From positions 992,001 through 1,056,000 of the forward strand of contig BTPP01000008.1 in NCBI GenBank assembly GCA_037102815.1: DNA of 64,000 nt, in the 5' to 3' direction. Below, piece by piece: positions 11,799 through 24,199 of the stretch. This DNA is from Neurospora intermedia. Its lineage: Eukaryota; Ascomycota; Sordariomycetes; Sordariales; Sordariaceae. The position numbers were made by a program, and so were the translations under genes. The notes under the pieces were generated by a model. That model was not told where the DNA came from. It worked only from the letters and a program-made list of their open reading frames with translations, and ran no database searches. How positions within the stretch are numbered: the stretch's first letter is position 1; every line of letters starts with the position of its first letter.

Positions 11799-13116
11799 TA
11801 CGTAGGGCTAGGTGACGAGCATGGGGGATCCCGTACGTATCGTGGCGGGGGAGATATTATCTGGGCCCAGTTCGAAGCCAACCTTATGGGGCATATACTA
11901 CCCCATGCATATCCAGGTCATATGATGTTTTTCCTTATGCACCTCTGGTAAGCCACCAGAATACGATTGTTGGCTCCGGGCGCTATGCTGAATTTGGAGC
12001 GGACGCTGACAAGCGGCTCGTGAGGGAAGAAGAGCTTGACAACAGGCGGGGAGTGTTGACGCTGTCGTACGATCACAAGGAATCGCCTGCGCACAGCTCA
12101 TCCCCAAGCGCAATTGGGTATTGATCACGACGGGGGACGTCGATGTTGTGCTTCTTTATCCCGTCGTTTCTATTGTGGGGAGCGCTGTTCACCTATAAAA
12201 CATGTCGTGCTAAAGCCGGTCGTGGTACGTAACGGCCAAGCCTTGTGTGCAACGTCGAACAGATGCAGCACACTTTCCAGAAAGCGAGAAATGCAGAAGA
12301 AGTTCTTGCTGTGGTGGAGCTATATGTGCCGCGCACTACCTATACAAACGATGTCAGGTGCGACTCGATGCTCCTGAATCGCATCTTGACGAATGTTGAG
12401 AGTGTGTGTTTGGCTGCAGTCGCCGGGCAATCGGTGGTAGGTGGTGAGGGAACAGAACGGAACGGCAGTCCGTGACCTGTTAAGATGGAGCAGGGCATGT
12501 GGACAGGTTCCAGCCCTACGGCCTGGCGATGTACGTACAGTACCGTACAGTACCGCTACAGAGAAGAGGCACTCCCTGGGCTGGAAGTACTTACACTTCC
12601 ACTTCTCCCCGGAGTGGGACAGGGTCGCCTCCACCAATGCTCCAAAGTCGGACCAGACCGCTGATCGCAACCCTCCTACGTTGGAGCTAACACGCGGCCC
12701 TGGGAACACCCTGTCCTGCAACCACTCGACCCTGATGGACACGGACGCTGCTTGGCCCCGTTCCTGTCCCTGAAACCAAGCGACGACAGTGTGCTGGACA
12801 AAGTCCCCCAAGTTCCACGCTTGGGGCTCCCGTGCTTGGCCCCACATCTACACGCGTGCATCACAGCTCCGATCGCCGGAGTGTAGGAGAGGAACCCTGT
12901 GGCGGGGCGCCGAGCCGATGGCGACTCATCTGTGAGAGGCAACGAGAGAAAAAAGTTGCGGAGCAGATCCCGCCGCTGTCTGGGAAGAAAGAGCGCCATT
13001 GACTCACCTTCCTATCTGAACCATAATCATAATTCTGCCCAACATCTTTCCTGTTCTGGTTGCTTGATCCATTCCATTCCGTTGAATCACATTGTTTCCC
13101 AGCCCAGATCGTCATC
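10830..13116. other. Divergent intergenic region
   Basis: This stretch holds the upstream regions of both the dehydrogenase (-) and aspartate-semialdehyde dehydrogenase (+). It contains an A48 tract and a short direct duplication, GTACAGTACC-like, near 12533-12555. The small ORFs on both strands overlap one another and carry no recognised domain. Confidence 0.55.
11748..11795. repeat. A48 homopolymer
   Basis: 48 consecutive A, the longest homopolymer in the window, in intergenic DNA. It is not followed by a target-site duplication or coding remnant that I can see, so a processed-retrocopy origin is not supported. Confidence 0.85.
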
Positions 13117-14444
13117 ATGTCTCAATTTCCTACCAGAAACGTTGGTGAGTCTATGCGACACCTCACCCTTTAAGGTTCCTTTCTTGAGAGGGGACACTGC
13201 AGCATGTGTTCAGCATGTGTCCCCGTCTCCAGACCAGACGGATCCATGCTGCTTCTCCAATCAACACGCACACGAAACAACATTATGCCGGCCCGACCAC
13301 TAACCGTTCCTATGACGTCCCGTAGGTGTCTTGGGCTGCACTGGCTCCGTCGGCCAGCGCTTCATCCTGTTGCTCCAGAATCACCCTGTCCTGAAGCTCG
13401 TCGCCGTCGGCGCCTCCTCCCGCTCCGCTGGCAAGAAGTATCGCGATGCCGTCCGCTGGAAGCAATCCACCCCCATCTCTGCCGAGTTCGGTGACCTAGT
13501 CGTCCGCGACTGCAAGGCCAGCGAATTCGCCGACTGCGACATCGTCTTCAGCGGTCTCGACAGCGATGTTGCCGGCGACGTCGAGAAGGAGTTCCAGCAC
13601 GCCAACATTGCCGTCTTCTCCAATGCAAAGAACTACAGACGCGACCCCCTCGTGCCCCTCGTCGTCCCGACCGTCAACCTTAACCATCTCGACCTGATCC
13701 CCCACCAGCGCAAGACCCTCGGCCTCGAGAAGGGCTTCCTGGTATGCAACAGCAACTGCGCCGTCATTGGCCTCGTCGCCCCCTTTGCCGCCCTCCAGGC
13801 GCGCTTCGGCAAGATCGATACTGTATCCGTCGTCACCATGCAGGCTGTCTCGGGTGCTGGATACCCCGGCGTCAGCAGCATGGACATCATTGACAATGTC
13901 GTGCCCTTCATTTCGGGCGAGGAGGATAAGCTGGAAACCGAGGCCCAGAAGATCCTGGGTTCTCTCAACGCCGACGCCACTGCCTTTGAGGACCAGAAGC
14001 AGCTCCGGGTGTCGGCAGCCTGCAACCGTGTTCCTGTCTTGGACGGCCACACCGCCTGCGTGTCGCTGCGCTTCGCCCAGCGCCCGCCCCCGTCCGCCGA
14101 GGAGGTCAAGGAGGCCATGCGCAGCTATGTTTCTGATGCTCAGAAGCTGGGGTGCCCCTCGGCCCCCGAGCCCCCTATCAAGGTCTTTGACGAGGCAGAC
14201 AGGCCCCAGCCCCGTCTTGACCGTGATCTCTGCAAGGGATACACTGTCAGCGTTGGCCGCGTTAGAGAGGACGAGAGTGGTATCTTCGATATCAAGTTTG
14301 TTGCCCTGAGCCACAACAGTAAGTCGCCTTATGCCTCGAACGCCTCTTCCAGTTTCGCGCTAATACCTCTCTGTAGCTGTTATTGGAGCTGCTGGTTCCT
14401 CCATCCTTAACGCTGAGGCTGCCATATTTAAGGGCCTCATTTAA
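13117..14444 (+). CDS. hom2: Aspartate-semialdehyde dehydrogenase
   Basis: It makes aspartate-4-semialdehyde from aspartyl phosphate in the route to threonine, methionine and homoserine. Exons: 13117-13144, 13326-14318 and 14377-14444, joined in frame to 362 aa, the normal fungal length. The NADP-binding glycine motif (G10, G13, G16, G19) spans the first intron. The catalytic Cys is C154 in SNCAV, and H251 in DGHTAC is the expected acid/base residue. The third exon adds the C-terminal helix beginning TVIGAAGSS. The first intron (181 nt) follows codon 9, which is why the large ORF alone lacks a start. In N. crassa the hom locus lacking this enzyme is, as I recall, also on the right arm of linkage group I with al-1; that is memory, not seen here. 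Confidence 0.95.
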
Positions 14445-16452
14445 GGTTAAGCGGGTTGCTTTATGGATTTGAAACAAAAATATAATCATTTCTGGGTTGA
14501 TGTTATAAAAGTATAAAGTCATGCACCTATGCATTTGGTTTCTTTGTGGAATTCTCATGGGTGACCTTGGCGTGGAGCGTTGATGCAAGCTTAAGTCAGG
14601 AGCCAAAAGTTTAAAATTTCACCTTCGTGCCCTTCTCTCTCTTCCATATCTCGTTCGGTGTCGTGCGGTTAAAGTGCGAGACACACCGGAAAGTCTGATC
14701 CGTCCTGTGGTCTCGTCTATGGGAATCGAACAAATGCATGTACCCGCCACCGCATGCTGACCGTCCAGGGAAGCATGCTTGATGCAGCAGCCCGTCTTGT
14801 TGATTGGCGGGAGAAGCTTTCGTCGAACTGTCGACACCCCCGGCATCTGGTGTATGGGCATGGCAAAGGCCTTGTCTTGGATTGCTTTTGCCTAACGTTG
14901 CAGTGAAATGCCCATCCACAGTCTCTTGCAGACATTGGAGTCTTAGCGAGACGATGCGCAGGAACACTATCGTCATAGGACTTGCCTGGTTTGACGTTGT
15001 GGAACAGAAGGAGGCGGAAAAAACGTGACCGAGTTATGATGTTTAAGATACTGAATTCGAGCTGCAGAGAAACTCGATCCATGGACCTTGGGACCTTTTC
15101 AAAACTACTGGTTTCGATGGATTTCCGGGAGCTGAGCCAGGTAGGCTGCCATATGGCTCTCGAGGTAGCCATGTTACGGGAGACCAGTCGATGTGAGGCT
15201 GACCGTCTTCTCGACGCCAAGGACAAGGATGCGCCAAATGGTCATCGATGGGACGGATATCGTCGCAAAGCAAGGGATGATGGGGCGGATATGATTTCGA
15301 AGCACATTTCCCCGAGGAGGGGGGAGGATGGATCGCCGCCAAGGATACCAGAAAGTAAGCCCTTGAGTTGTATGGTGAGACCTCCGGGTGTGTGGATGGT
15401 CTGCCGTTCGTCGATTTAAGAAGATCGTTGGTCCGCCCTTCACTCGGGCCTTTCTCCCGTCGCGCTCAGGCAGGCATTGACCCAAGCGCCATATTGGTAG
15501 GTACAAGGCATGCTGAAACCGCACAACCTTATGCGTTGCTGCCCTTTGGGGTACCTCTATGTATCAAAGGATGGTGTCCGATTTCGCTGCCATTGTCTTT
15601 CTTTTCCGTCCGTCGTGATAAGGTGCCGTTGGATAAAGGGCAAGGGACGCAGATCCCTCGCTACTGACCCATAACTTGAAAAAGACAGATGCGCATCAAC
15701 AGGCTGTTGTGGTCGAGCATGTGCTGGATACAGCTTAGTCGAAGATTATCGTGTCGGGTTGGCCGCTCGACAGAAATGGAACATGGAAATTCGCAGTGTT
15801 GGTAACCAACAAGAGGGAGCGATTTGGGTGTGGCATAGAGGCACCTGGGAGTTGAAGGGTTGAAATGGAAGCTTGGGCCAAGAGGGCCACCATCTTCCAT
15901 AGCAGCCAGCGGCATGATGGACGTTCAACGTTCAACACGGCACACAAGGTGGGGCGTCATTGATGGTAGTGGAGCCCACTGAGGATGAACCAGCAACATA
16001 GCTCGACAGTGCACCAGTGCACCTGCAGCTCAGGCGGTCCTGGTCCCTGCCGCCTAGCCTGGAAGTGGTTCCATTGTGGATTCTGGAGAATTAAATGAGG
16101 TGCAGCGGTGCACAAGCCCCATCCCATGGGGGATCCATTCCCGTTCCACTCGACCCCATCCCCAACACCCTTCAACCGTCGGGTCAACGACGGCATCTTG
16201 GCTTGACCCGCGCGCTCATGATCCCCCCTCCGTACCCTACTCCTCCTGACCAACTGAAAGACCCCGACCACGACCCCGACCCTGAACGCGCGAAACTTTT
16301 GCATCTCGTATAACATAAAAGAAAAGTTTATTTGCTGGTTACTTAGCATTTTGGCGCCTCCGCGACAAAGACACGCCACTCCCACCACCGCCGAATCTCG
16401 CCGTCGACGCAACACACCCCGAGTTGCCTGTGAGGGTGACAACATATTCGCA
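14445..16452. other. Intergenic region upstream of the RhoGAP gene
   Basis: I see no supported gene. The last 215 nt before the RhoGAP start lack any ATG and contain CGACCACGACCCCGACC-type short repeats, consistent with a promoter plus 5' leader. Overlapping minus-strand ORFs up to 203 codons have no domain features. Confidence 0.5.
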
Positions 16453-19105
16453 ATGTCTCTAGGAGATGCGTCTGCGCCAGCAACTTCACCGACACCAGAC
16501 AGCGGCAGCCCGGTGATAGCAACAGCGCCTGCGCCGCCTACAGCACCAACACCTAACGACGAGACCAAGTCGCATGTTCAAGATGTGCTTTCTTCAGAGG
16601 TCCGTTCAGACCGGACGAGCCACTTATCTTGACGCCGATCCAGTCTCTAACCTGTAGTTTTCCGAAAACAGATTGGCATCGCGACGATGCTCAACCGATT
16701 GAAACAGAGCATTGCGTCCGCAAAGGTGCGATTCCCTCGACTACCGACTACGACGGCCATATCATGCCAAAAAAAAACACCCTTACCCATCAATTGGGGT
16801 AGACACAGCAGTCTAATTTAAGGGTTTCATATAGGAATTCGCGACCTTTCTGAAAAAGCGCTCGGTACTCGAGGACGAACATGCGAACGGCCTCAGAAAA
16901 CTCTGCAAAGCATCCCACGAGAGCTCATCCCGCTCGGAACACAGGGGTGGAACATTTGCCAAAGCCTATGAAGACATGATGACGATCCACGAGCGCATGG
17001 CCGAAAACGGGACCCAGTTCGCCATGTCCCTCCACCAGATGCACGAGGACCTATTGGAGCTTGCAGGGATTGCCGAGAAGTCCAGGAAAGGATGGAAGCA
17101 AAGCGGACTGACAGCCGAGCAACGAGTGGCCGACCTCGAGGCCGCTATGCGCAAGTCCAAGGCCAAGTACGATGCCTTAGCCGAGGAATACGACCGAGCC
17201 CGCACCGGCGACACCACTGGTCAACAAAAAGGCAAAATGTTCGGCTTCAAGGGTCCCAAGTCAGCTGCTCAGCATGAAGAAGACCTATTACGCAAGGCCC
17301 AGGCCGCGGATCAGGATTACCAGGCCAAGGTCAACACGGTACAGACAGAACGTGGAGAGCTGATCAACAAGATACGGCCGGATACCATCAAAGCTCTTCA
17401 GGAGATTGTCAGAGAATGTGACGCAGGCGTTGTCTTGCAAATGCAAAAGTTCGGTAAGTGCTGTGCTAGTCATTCTCTCCCCAATGCTCGAGGCTAATGA
17501 TGAAACCGGTAGCGTCCTTTAACGAGAAGCTCTTGCTCAGTAACGGCTTGAGTGTTAGCCCTCTAAAACATGGTCCAGAAGCACGCAGTTTGCGCGAGTG
17601 TGTACAGGCGATCAACAATGACAAAGACCTGGATGAGTATCTCCTCAGCCAGTATCCGCGACTTCCTCCGCGGACAGGGGAGCCCAAATATGAAAAGAAC
17701 GCTGTAAGTCGTATAAATCTCGTGGAAAGGCCATGGTCATCAAGGCTAACCCCCTGCTAGCTCCTGGATCCGGCAAATCGCACCACTACAACTCCATATG
17801 TACCACCGGGTGGCAGTCAACAGGCACCCACGCATTCCCGAGAACAGGGGTCAATGAACTCGAGAACGGGGCCTTTGAACGATACTCCCACTGCGCCTCT
17901 AGGTCATCACTATGGCCAAAGCTCTTCCTCGATCCCGATTATCTCAGCTAGCCAACAGTCTGAATCACAGCCTTCGCACGAACGTAGCTTCAGCCATGGG
18001 AACATCCTTAATCAGATTAGCACCCCTTTCAACCCTCAGTATGGCGATTCTCGGAGTGCGGCAACCCAACAGGCCCAGGCCGCAAGCTCCAGGTATAATG
18101 GCGCCATTGGATCGATCTCGTCCTCGGGTCCTCCGCAACTGGGAGCGCTGCCATTCCAATACTCCCAGCCGCAATCACCCCCATCTACAACCCAACAACC
18201 ACCGCAACAACCATCTCAGCCGCCACCACCACAACCATCCCAACAGCCGCCATCTAGTCAACCTCCTCAACAACCCCCGGCGCCGCTAGCAAGTCCAACC
18301 CAACAGGCATATCCTTCCGGTCCTGTACAGGGAAGACAGTCGACGCCGCCAATGGCTCAGCCTACGCGGCCAGTCTTTGGCGTGTCGTTGTCCAAGTTAT
18401 ACGAGAGAGATGGGCTGGCTGTTCCTATGGTTGTTTACCAATGTATCCAGGCTGTGGATCTCTTCGGCCTTGGCCTCGAAGGAATCTATCGACTGTCTGG
18501 CTCCGTACCTCATGTGAACAAGCTCAAGACTCTCTTTGACACGGGTAAGGGTTTTAGCCTAACACTATTTCTGACGTCGAACCAAGGCTAACCGGAAGCT
18601 TGCAGATTCTGGCTCCAGCAATCTTGATTTCCGTAACCCCGAGAACTTCTTCCACGATGTCAACAGTGTAGCTGGCCTGTTGAAGCAATTCTTTCGCGAT
18701 CTTCCCGACCCGTTGTTGACTAAGGAGCACTACGCGTCGTTTATCGAGGCAGCCAGTAAGCAACCCTATTACCCTTCCAGCTACTAAAGTTACATCAAAC
18801 TAACGACATCTCCCTCGACAGAAAACGAAGACGAAGTCATCCGCCGTGATTCCCTCCACGCCATCATCAACAGCCTTCCTGATCCCAACTATGCCACCCT
18901 CCGCGCCTTGACTCTGCACCTGCACCGCGTAATCAACAACTCGAGCGTCAACCGGATGAGCTCGCAGAACCTGGCCATCGTCTTTGGGCCGACGCTGATG
19001 GGAACCGCGGGTCCCGGCGCCAACATTGCAGATGCCGGGTGGCAGGTTCGCGTGGTGGATACCATTTTGCAGAATACATATCAGATCTTCGATGATGACG
19101 ACTGA
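16453..19105 (+). CDS. rgd1: F-BAR/RhoGAP protein, Rgd1 type
   Basis: Seven exons join in frame: 16453-16599, 16672-16725, 16835-17453, 17513-17703, 17761-18544, 18606-18755 and 18822-19105, giving 742 aa. Residues about 68-340 form a charged helical FCH/F-BAR membrane-bending domain. Residues about 400-535 are a Gln/Pro/Ser-rich linker. Residues about 541-735 are a RhoGAP domain with the arginine finger R581 in GIYRLSG. This order matches yeast Rgd1 (666 aa), which stimulates GTP hydrolysis by Rho3 and Rho4 at growing tips and septa; the targets here are inferred. The start is the first ATG in frame, as the upstream in-frame part has no ATG. It is convergent with al-1, 829 bp away. Confidence 0.92.
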
Positions 19106-19610
19106 TTATGTATACATGTTAGATGAAGAGTGGGAAGATCAACGTTTTGTCTTATCAATCAGCCTTGGTTCGGGCGGCGAAGAGGGGACCTTTGATTGAC
19201 TCTCGTCTATGTTCAGGGTATGCTCCGTCCCTTCACCGTGCTTAGTTTAGAAAGAGAAAGAGCGCCTATGGTTTGGTTTGGTTCTGTTCAGGTTGCGGTG
19301 CGGTGCATACTAGTTGCGCTTCTGTAATAAACCACCTTTCGAAAGAGGTTTGGTTGGTTGGTTGGATTGGCGATGGGCAATGGGCATTAAGAATGGGAAT
19401 TTGCATGGTTCAGGGCAGGAGGATGGTTGGCTGTAGATGGAGAGAAGAAGAGAGTCTACTAATCATTGTTGCATATATCACGAGTTGCTTGTCTAGCAGG
19501 TACTTTTATTCCTGTTAACGCCGACTGTGCTGTTTTACCACATTCACTCTCAACAATAGCATGGCATTGTTGATGACGCAAGTTGCGCTTCGGTAGTACG
19601 AACCTCTTCC

Positions 19611-19652
<42 letters not shown>

Positions 19653-19934
19653 CAATAAGGACTGCAGAACCCAACAGCAAGACGGCATCTAGGCAGTTGG
19701 GGGTGACTAAGCATATATCGGTGAGAAGAAAGATACTTTCCAAGCTGTAATTCACCCTATTGTCATTGACATAAAAACAAAACAGCTATATATTCCCAAG
19801 ACTTTATCTACGAAATCGTTTATACCCAATCGAACTATACCTACTCAAGGAAATCATCTAGACTAGAACCAAGACTTAAAGAAACATGAATCGCCCGCTC
19901 CGCATTAAGTGAAACCCGTCAACCCAACAGAACC
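19106..19934. other. Convergent intergenic region (RhoGAP / al-1)
   Basis: This region holds the two 3' untranslated regions. It contains a TTGG tandem tract at about 19348-19370 and an A26 tract at 19611-19636. I see no gene in it. Confidence 0.6.
19611..19636. repeat. A26 homopolymer
   Basis: 26 A, then GAG and a further A-run. On the minus strand it is a T-tract downstream of al-1. Confidence 0.85.
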
Positions 19935-21914
19935 CTACCTCACAAATAGCAAGAAATACAGCACCCCCATCAACGCCACCAACAAGGGGAACGCCCTCTG
20001 CGACAAGAGATTAACCACCTCCATGGCGCCCTCAAAAGCATCACTCCCCCTCCTGCCCGGCTTACTGCTGTTACTCCTCATAATAATCCCCTCCTCCGTA
20101 ATCTTCTCATCCATCTCCTTCCTCATCCGCTCACTGTTCCTCTCCTCGTTCGTCGTCCACGGCACCCTTGTGTTTTTAGGGAATGTCTCCTCAAGAATCT
20201 GCTCGGCAGTGATCTTGGCGCCTGCAAGGACAATCGGCACGCCGGTTCCTGGATGGGTGCTAGCGCCGACAAAGTAGGCGTTATCCATGCCTTGGGCTTT
20301 GGTGCGCGGGCGGAAGGCCAGCACGTTGAAGAAGTCGTGGGCCAGACCGAGGATGGCGCCCTTGCTGAGGTTGAACTTGGTCTCCCAGGTGTAAGGGGTG
20401 TTGACGATTTCTTCGGTGATGAGGGGGGACAGGGACAGGCCGGTGCGGGCTTGGATGGTGGCCAGAACGCCGGCGCGGGCTTTGGAGACGAGAGTAGGCC
20501 AGTCAAGCTCCGGTTGGCCGTTTTGGAGAAGGTGGCCGACGGGTACGAGGGCGATGACGGCGTCGCGGTCGGGAGGGGCGGCCGAGGGGTCAACGCGGGA
20601 GGGGACGTGGATGTACTGTTTGAGGGGTGAGATGAAGTTAATTAGAAGGGTGGTCGGACAACTGATCAAACAGAGAGAGAGAGACAGAAAGATTAGAAAA
20701 AAAAACCAAAATGAAAGTAAAACTTACGAAGCTGGGATCATCAGGCAGGGCCTGCCTCTCAAAGATGGCGTCAAAGGACTCCTTGTACTCCTCCGCCAAA
20801 AAGATGTTGTGCGTCTCCAATTCCTTGGCCATACCCGACAAACTCCAGTAAAAAGAAATAGAACTGCACGACGCCTTGCGGTTGTTGAGTTTGTTCGCAT
20901 ACTTCTTGATGCCGCCGATCTCCTTCGGCAGGAGGTTGTTGTACGTATATACCAAGTCGGCGTTGACCACCACCAGATCGGCGTTCAGCACCTCGCCATT
21001 CTCAAGCTGGACACCCGTAGCCTTTGGCTTCTTTCCGTTCTTGCCTCCGTCCGTGAGAACCTTGGACACGCCTGTGTTGAGTCTGTACTTGACGCCCATC
21101 CTCTCTCCAACTTTGACCAGAGCGTCCAACACCTTGTGGAAGCCTCCGCGAGGATACCAGATACCCTCGGCCAACTCCGAGTATTGAAGCAGACTGTACG
21201 TCGCCGGCGCGTCGAACGGGCTCATGCCCATGTACATGGTCGCAAAAGTGAAGACGCGCTGCATGCGATCCGTCTTGAAGTACCGCCCGGCGCGGTGCCA
21301 GATGCTCTCGAAGGGGTGAAGAGCCATGAGCAAGGTGACGACAAGGCGGGGGTCCGCCAGCTCGAGGATGGACTTGAAGTTGCGGTGCAGAACGTGTCGC
21401 AAGCTGGTCTCGTAGTGTTGGTGGCCCTCGGCGAGCCACGAGAGGTAGCGGCGGAAGCCGTCGGGGCCTTCCCACTTTTCGATCTCGACCTTCATGGTGG
21501 CGTTGTCGGTGGTGGGCGAGAAGCGCTTGCCGTCGGAGAACCAGATGTTGTAGTTGGGGAAACACTGGAGGAGCTCGACATCTTCCTGCTCGAGAGTGGT
21601 GCCTAGGTCTTCGAAGGTCTCGCGGAAGAGACCCGGTAGGAGGAGGAGTGAGGGACCTTGGTCGAAGCGGTAGCCAGATTTTGTGTGGATGAGACTGCAG
21701 CGACCTCCTGTGAAGTCGTTCTTTTCGAGGACTGTGACGTCTACTCCGGCTTTGGCCAGACGGGCCGCGACGGCGATACCGCCTGCTCCTGCGCCTGTTG
21801 TTTTGGGGGAGAAGTTAGCATCATACATGCTGAGGCTAAAGTGAAGAGCTCAAACTCCAGATAGAAAGACATACCAACAATGATGGCGCTTCGTGGTCTC
21901 TGAGTCTCAGCCAT
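19935..21914 (-). CDS. al-1: Phytoene desaturase (albino-1)
   Basis: This FAD-dependent, bacterial-type phytoene desaturase introduces several double bases of conjugation into phytoene in the carotenoid pathway to neurosporaxanthin. Exons on the minus strand: 21914-21875, 21794-20728 and 20615-19935, joined to 595 aa, the same length as N. crassa AL-1. The dinucleotide-binding motif VGAGAGG begins at residue 13. The C-terminal family signature is present (AYFVGASTHPGTGVP), followed by one hydrophobic segment at about 577-594 that probably anchors it in a membrane. The start context GACAAAATGGC is strong. Identity to remembered N. crassa AL-1 is very high, with a few conservative changes, which points to Neurospora or Sordaria. 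Light control by the White Collar complex is established in N. crassa and expected here. Confidence 0.98.
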
Positions 21915-21950
21915 TTTGTCTGTAAGTCTGGTATTTTTCGCTTAGCTCTT

Positions 21951-21975
21951 TCGTCGTCGTCGTCGTCGTCGTCGT
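21951..21975. repeat. (TCG)8 trinucleotide tract in the al-1 leader
   Basis: Eight TCG repeats starting about 40 nt upstream of the al-1 start codon; on the transcript they read as ACG/CGA repeats. Likely length-variable between strains. Confidence 0.85.
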
Positions 21976-23005
21976 TCTTATCGTCGCCTCTTCTCTCTGC
22001 ACAAAAGCTGAGAAAGTCTGAAGAGTCTGGTGGGTATAGAGATTCAAAAGTCCAAGAAAGCTGGAGGAATTCCACGTAGGCAAGATTACCCTTTAAGATA
22101 CTTTGAGCAAAGTAGAAAGCACAGAGTCAAGGCAGATGGTGGTGGTGGGAGCAAGACCTTTTCACAAGCACATCCAACGGGTATATGAAGGTTTGAACGG
22201 ACCGTTCCGGAGAGAAACAATCCCGAAAGTGAACTTTTTAAGACAAGTGATGATGCGCACAGTCGATATCTAGATCTATCTCCCACCGTTCGACCACCGC
22301 CCGACCACCGCCGTCCATGAATCACAAGCTAAGGTAGTAGTGTTGTCGTGGTATCGCTCTGTGCTGCATCGACCCATGCATAAAAAGCAAGGGAAGCTAT
22401 CCCCCATCTAGACAATCCCCTCCTTCTCCCCCCCCTGGATTTCGATTGCCATTAAGGACCGACATTCCTTCCACTCCCTGCTGTTGTTCCGTGGGTCGAT
22501 GGTTGTCGATAGCGGAGACGGCATCATCACATGCGAAAACAAAAAAGGTCTCGATTTGGCGTTTCTTTCTATCCTTGCTATCCCGTGGAAAAGAGGGCCG
22601 TGAATCGGTCGGTGGCAGTCTTCACTCTTCATCAGCAAGTGGGAACTAACCGAACTGAACCGATCAATGCCCTGTTCCCACGATGTCATCGCCGCCAAGA
22701 TCGGCTTTTGCATCGGACGTCACCCCCGGGCTCCAACAACAAGTTGAACCATAGTAAAGTGGAGTCGTTTCCCACCGTTTGGTTCGACGATCCGACCTAA
22801 AACGGTTGGTGTAGCGTTGCCCTTTCCCTTCTGGGCATCAACAGCGGAGGTGATTTGCTGAGATGGTCAGGGGCAGGGGCATAGCCCCACCTGAAAAGCG
22901 CACTGGTCAAGCCCCCCATGCGATACCTGTATCTGACTGACTGACAAAGCGGCCTGAAAGCCCACCACCAGATTGAGGCGGAGGGGAGTCCGCTTGATTC
23001 CCGGC

Positions 23006-23202
23006 GATCTGTCTGTCCCTTGTCCCGGTCTCTCAGGTCTGGTTGCGGATCGAATGGAGAAGGCGGGGGGGTTCGAGTCGGGTTCGACAGATCGATGGAG
23101 GCTCCCTGCCCTGCCCTTCCCTGCCCTGCCTATCAGAACAATCTCGGAGATCAGATTCCGAGTCGTGACAGATCCGCCCATCGCACTGGGCCGCAATTGA
23201 TC
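23006..23202. promoter_or_regulatory. Cluster of six GATC cores upstream of al-1
   Basis: GATC occurs at 23006, 23048, 23090, 23149, 23171 and 23199. Two of them extend to GATCGA (23048 and 23090). The first three are spaced exactly 42 bp apart, four helical turns. GATC/CGAT-core elements are reported binding sites of the Neurospora White Collar complex. The cluster is 1.1-1.3 kb upstream of the light-regulated gene. Binding is inference. Confidence 0.4.
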
Positions 23203-24199
23203 GCGAATCTTTTTCGTCTCGTCTCTCGTCCACCAACGAACCCGTCCGTCAGTCAGCACAAGCACGCACGCACGGCAACACCACCAGGCACCTAGGCAGG
23301 GTACAGGTTTCCAGAATCTCGGAATCAGGTTTCATCCATTCATCGGACTGTGCTCCGCAACTTCGTTACGTATGACAGACATACGTCGGTGTAACAGAAC
23401 TTGGAAGAGAGAGAAGCCGAGGTCGTTTGAAATAAGCAAAACTCAACCTTCCTTTCCCTCCTTCCAAACCAGGTAGACACCGCGGTCTCAATTCCAACTT
23501 TCGTTCAGCATTCGAAAATGTTGCTCAGCGATACCCTATATCGTCAAGACACAGATATATGCACCAGCACACAACACACCCTACGATGCCCTTATATCAT
23601 ATCGTGAACTAGGATTCAGAACAGCAAGGTTGAAAGTGCCCAACAACTGCGCACACGCTTTTCTACGCTTGCGAACTGCATTTGGCAAAACCTCTGAAAG
23701 CCCGGTCATATCGTCGTGCGCGCGAAAAAAGAAAAAAAAAAAGGTGAATGACCATGACCTCGTGACTTAAGCGGGCACTTTGAGCTTGACGTTTTCCAAT
23801 TACCGCTTTGGTTCATCATGATTGGACGCACAACGACCGCATAACGGCACTTTCACGATAATACAACAGCTTTGCACAGTCCCTTCACTACACAACCTGA
23901 CATACAATACTTTCATCATATACACCAACTAACATACAAAGTTAGCAAAAAGGTATATGTACGACAAACGTCTTAATACAAACCACCTCATTCCGTCCTG
24001 CTCAGCTCCTTCCTAACAAACGGTCGGCCTTCAGACGTCATCAGCTTCCCAACTTTGATTAAGACAAGTAAAGCAACAGAATTACTCCAGATGTGTAGAG
24101 ACTGCCGTCTCCACCAAACCAACCTAATTACACCCCTTCCACTTCCTTCTCATCAGCACCAACAAGTTTTCATCTTTATCCCCATAGATACCTCAAAAC

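Larger units (their letters stand above)
21915..24199 (-). promoter_or_regulatory. Upstream region of al-1
   Basis: This 2.3-kb region separates the myosin 3' end from the al-1 start. The first 255 nt upstream of al-1 have no upstream ATG on the coding strand and include a (TCG)8 tract. CGATATCTAGATC near 22264-22276 and a GATC cluster at 23006-23202 are candidate light-response sequences. No ORF here looks like a gene. Confidence 0.55.

Noticed and set aside
13496-14314. 272-codon minus-strand ORF
   Set aside because: Antisense shadow of aspartate-semialdehyde dehydrogenase.
20398-21606. 402-codon plus-strand ORF
   Set aside because: Exact antisense of al-1 coding sequence; a codon-bias shadow.
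23060-23082. GGTTCGAGTC-like box B near 23070
   Set aside because: No cloverleaf or box A at the right distance.
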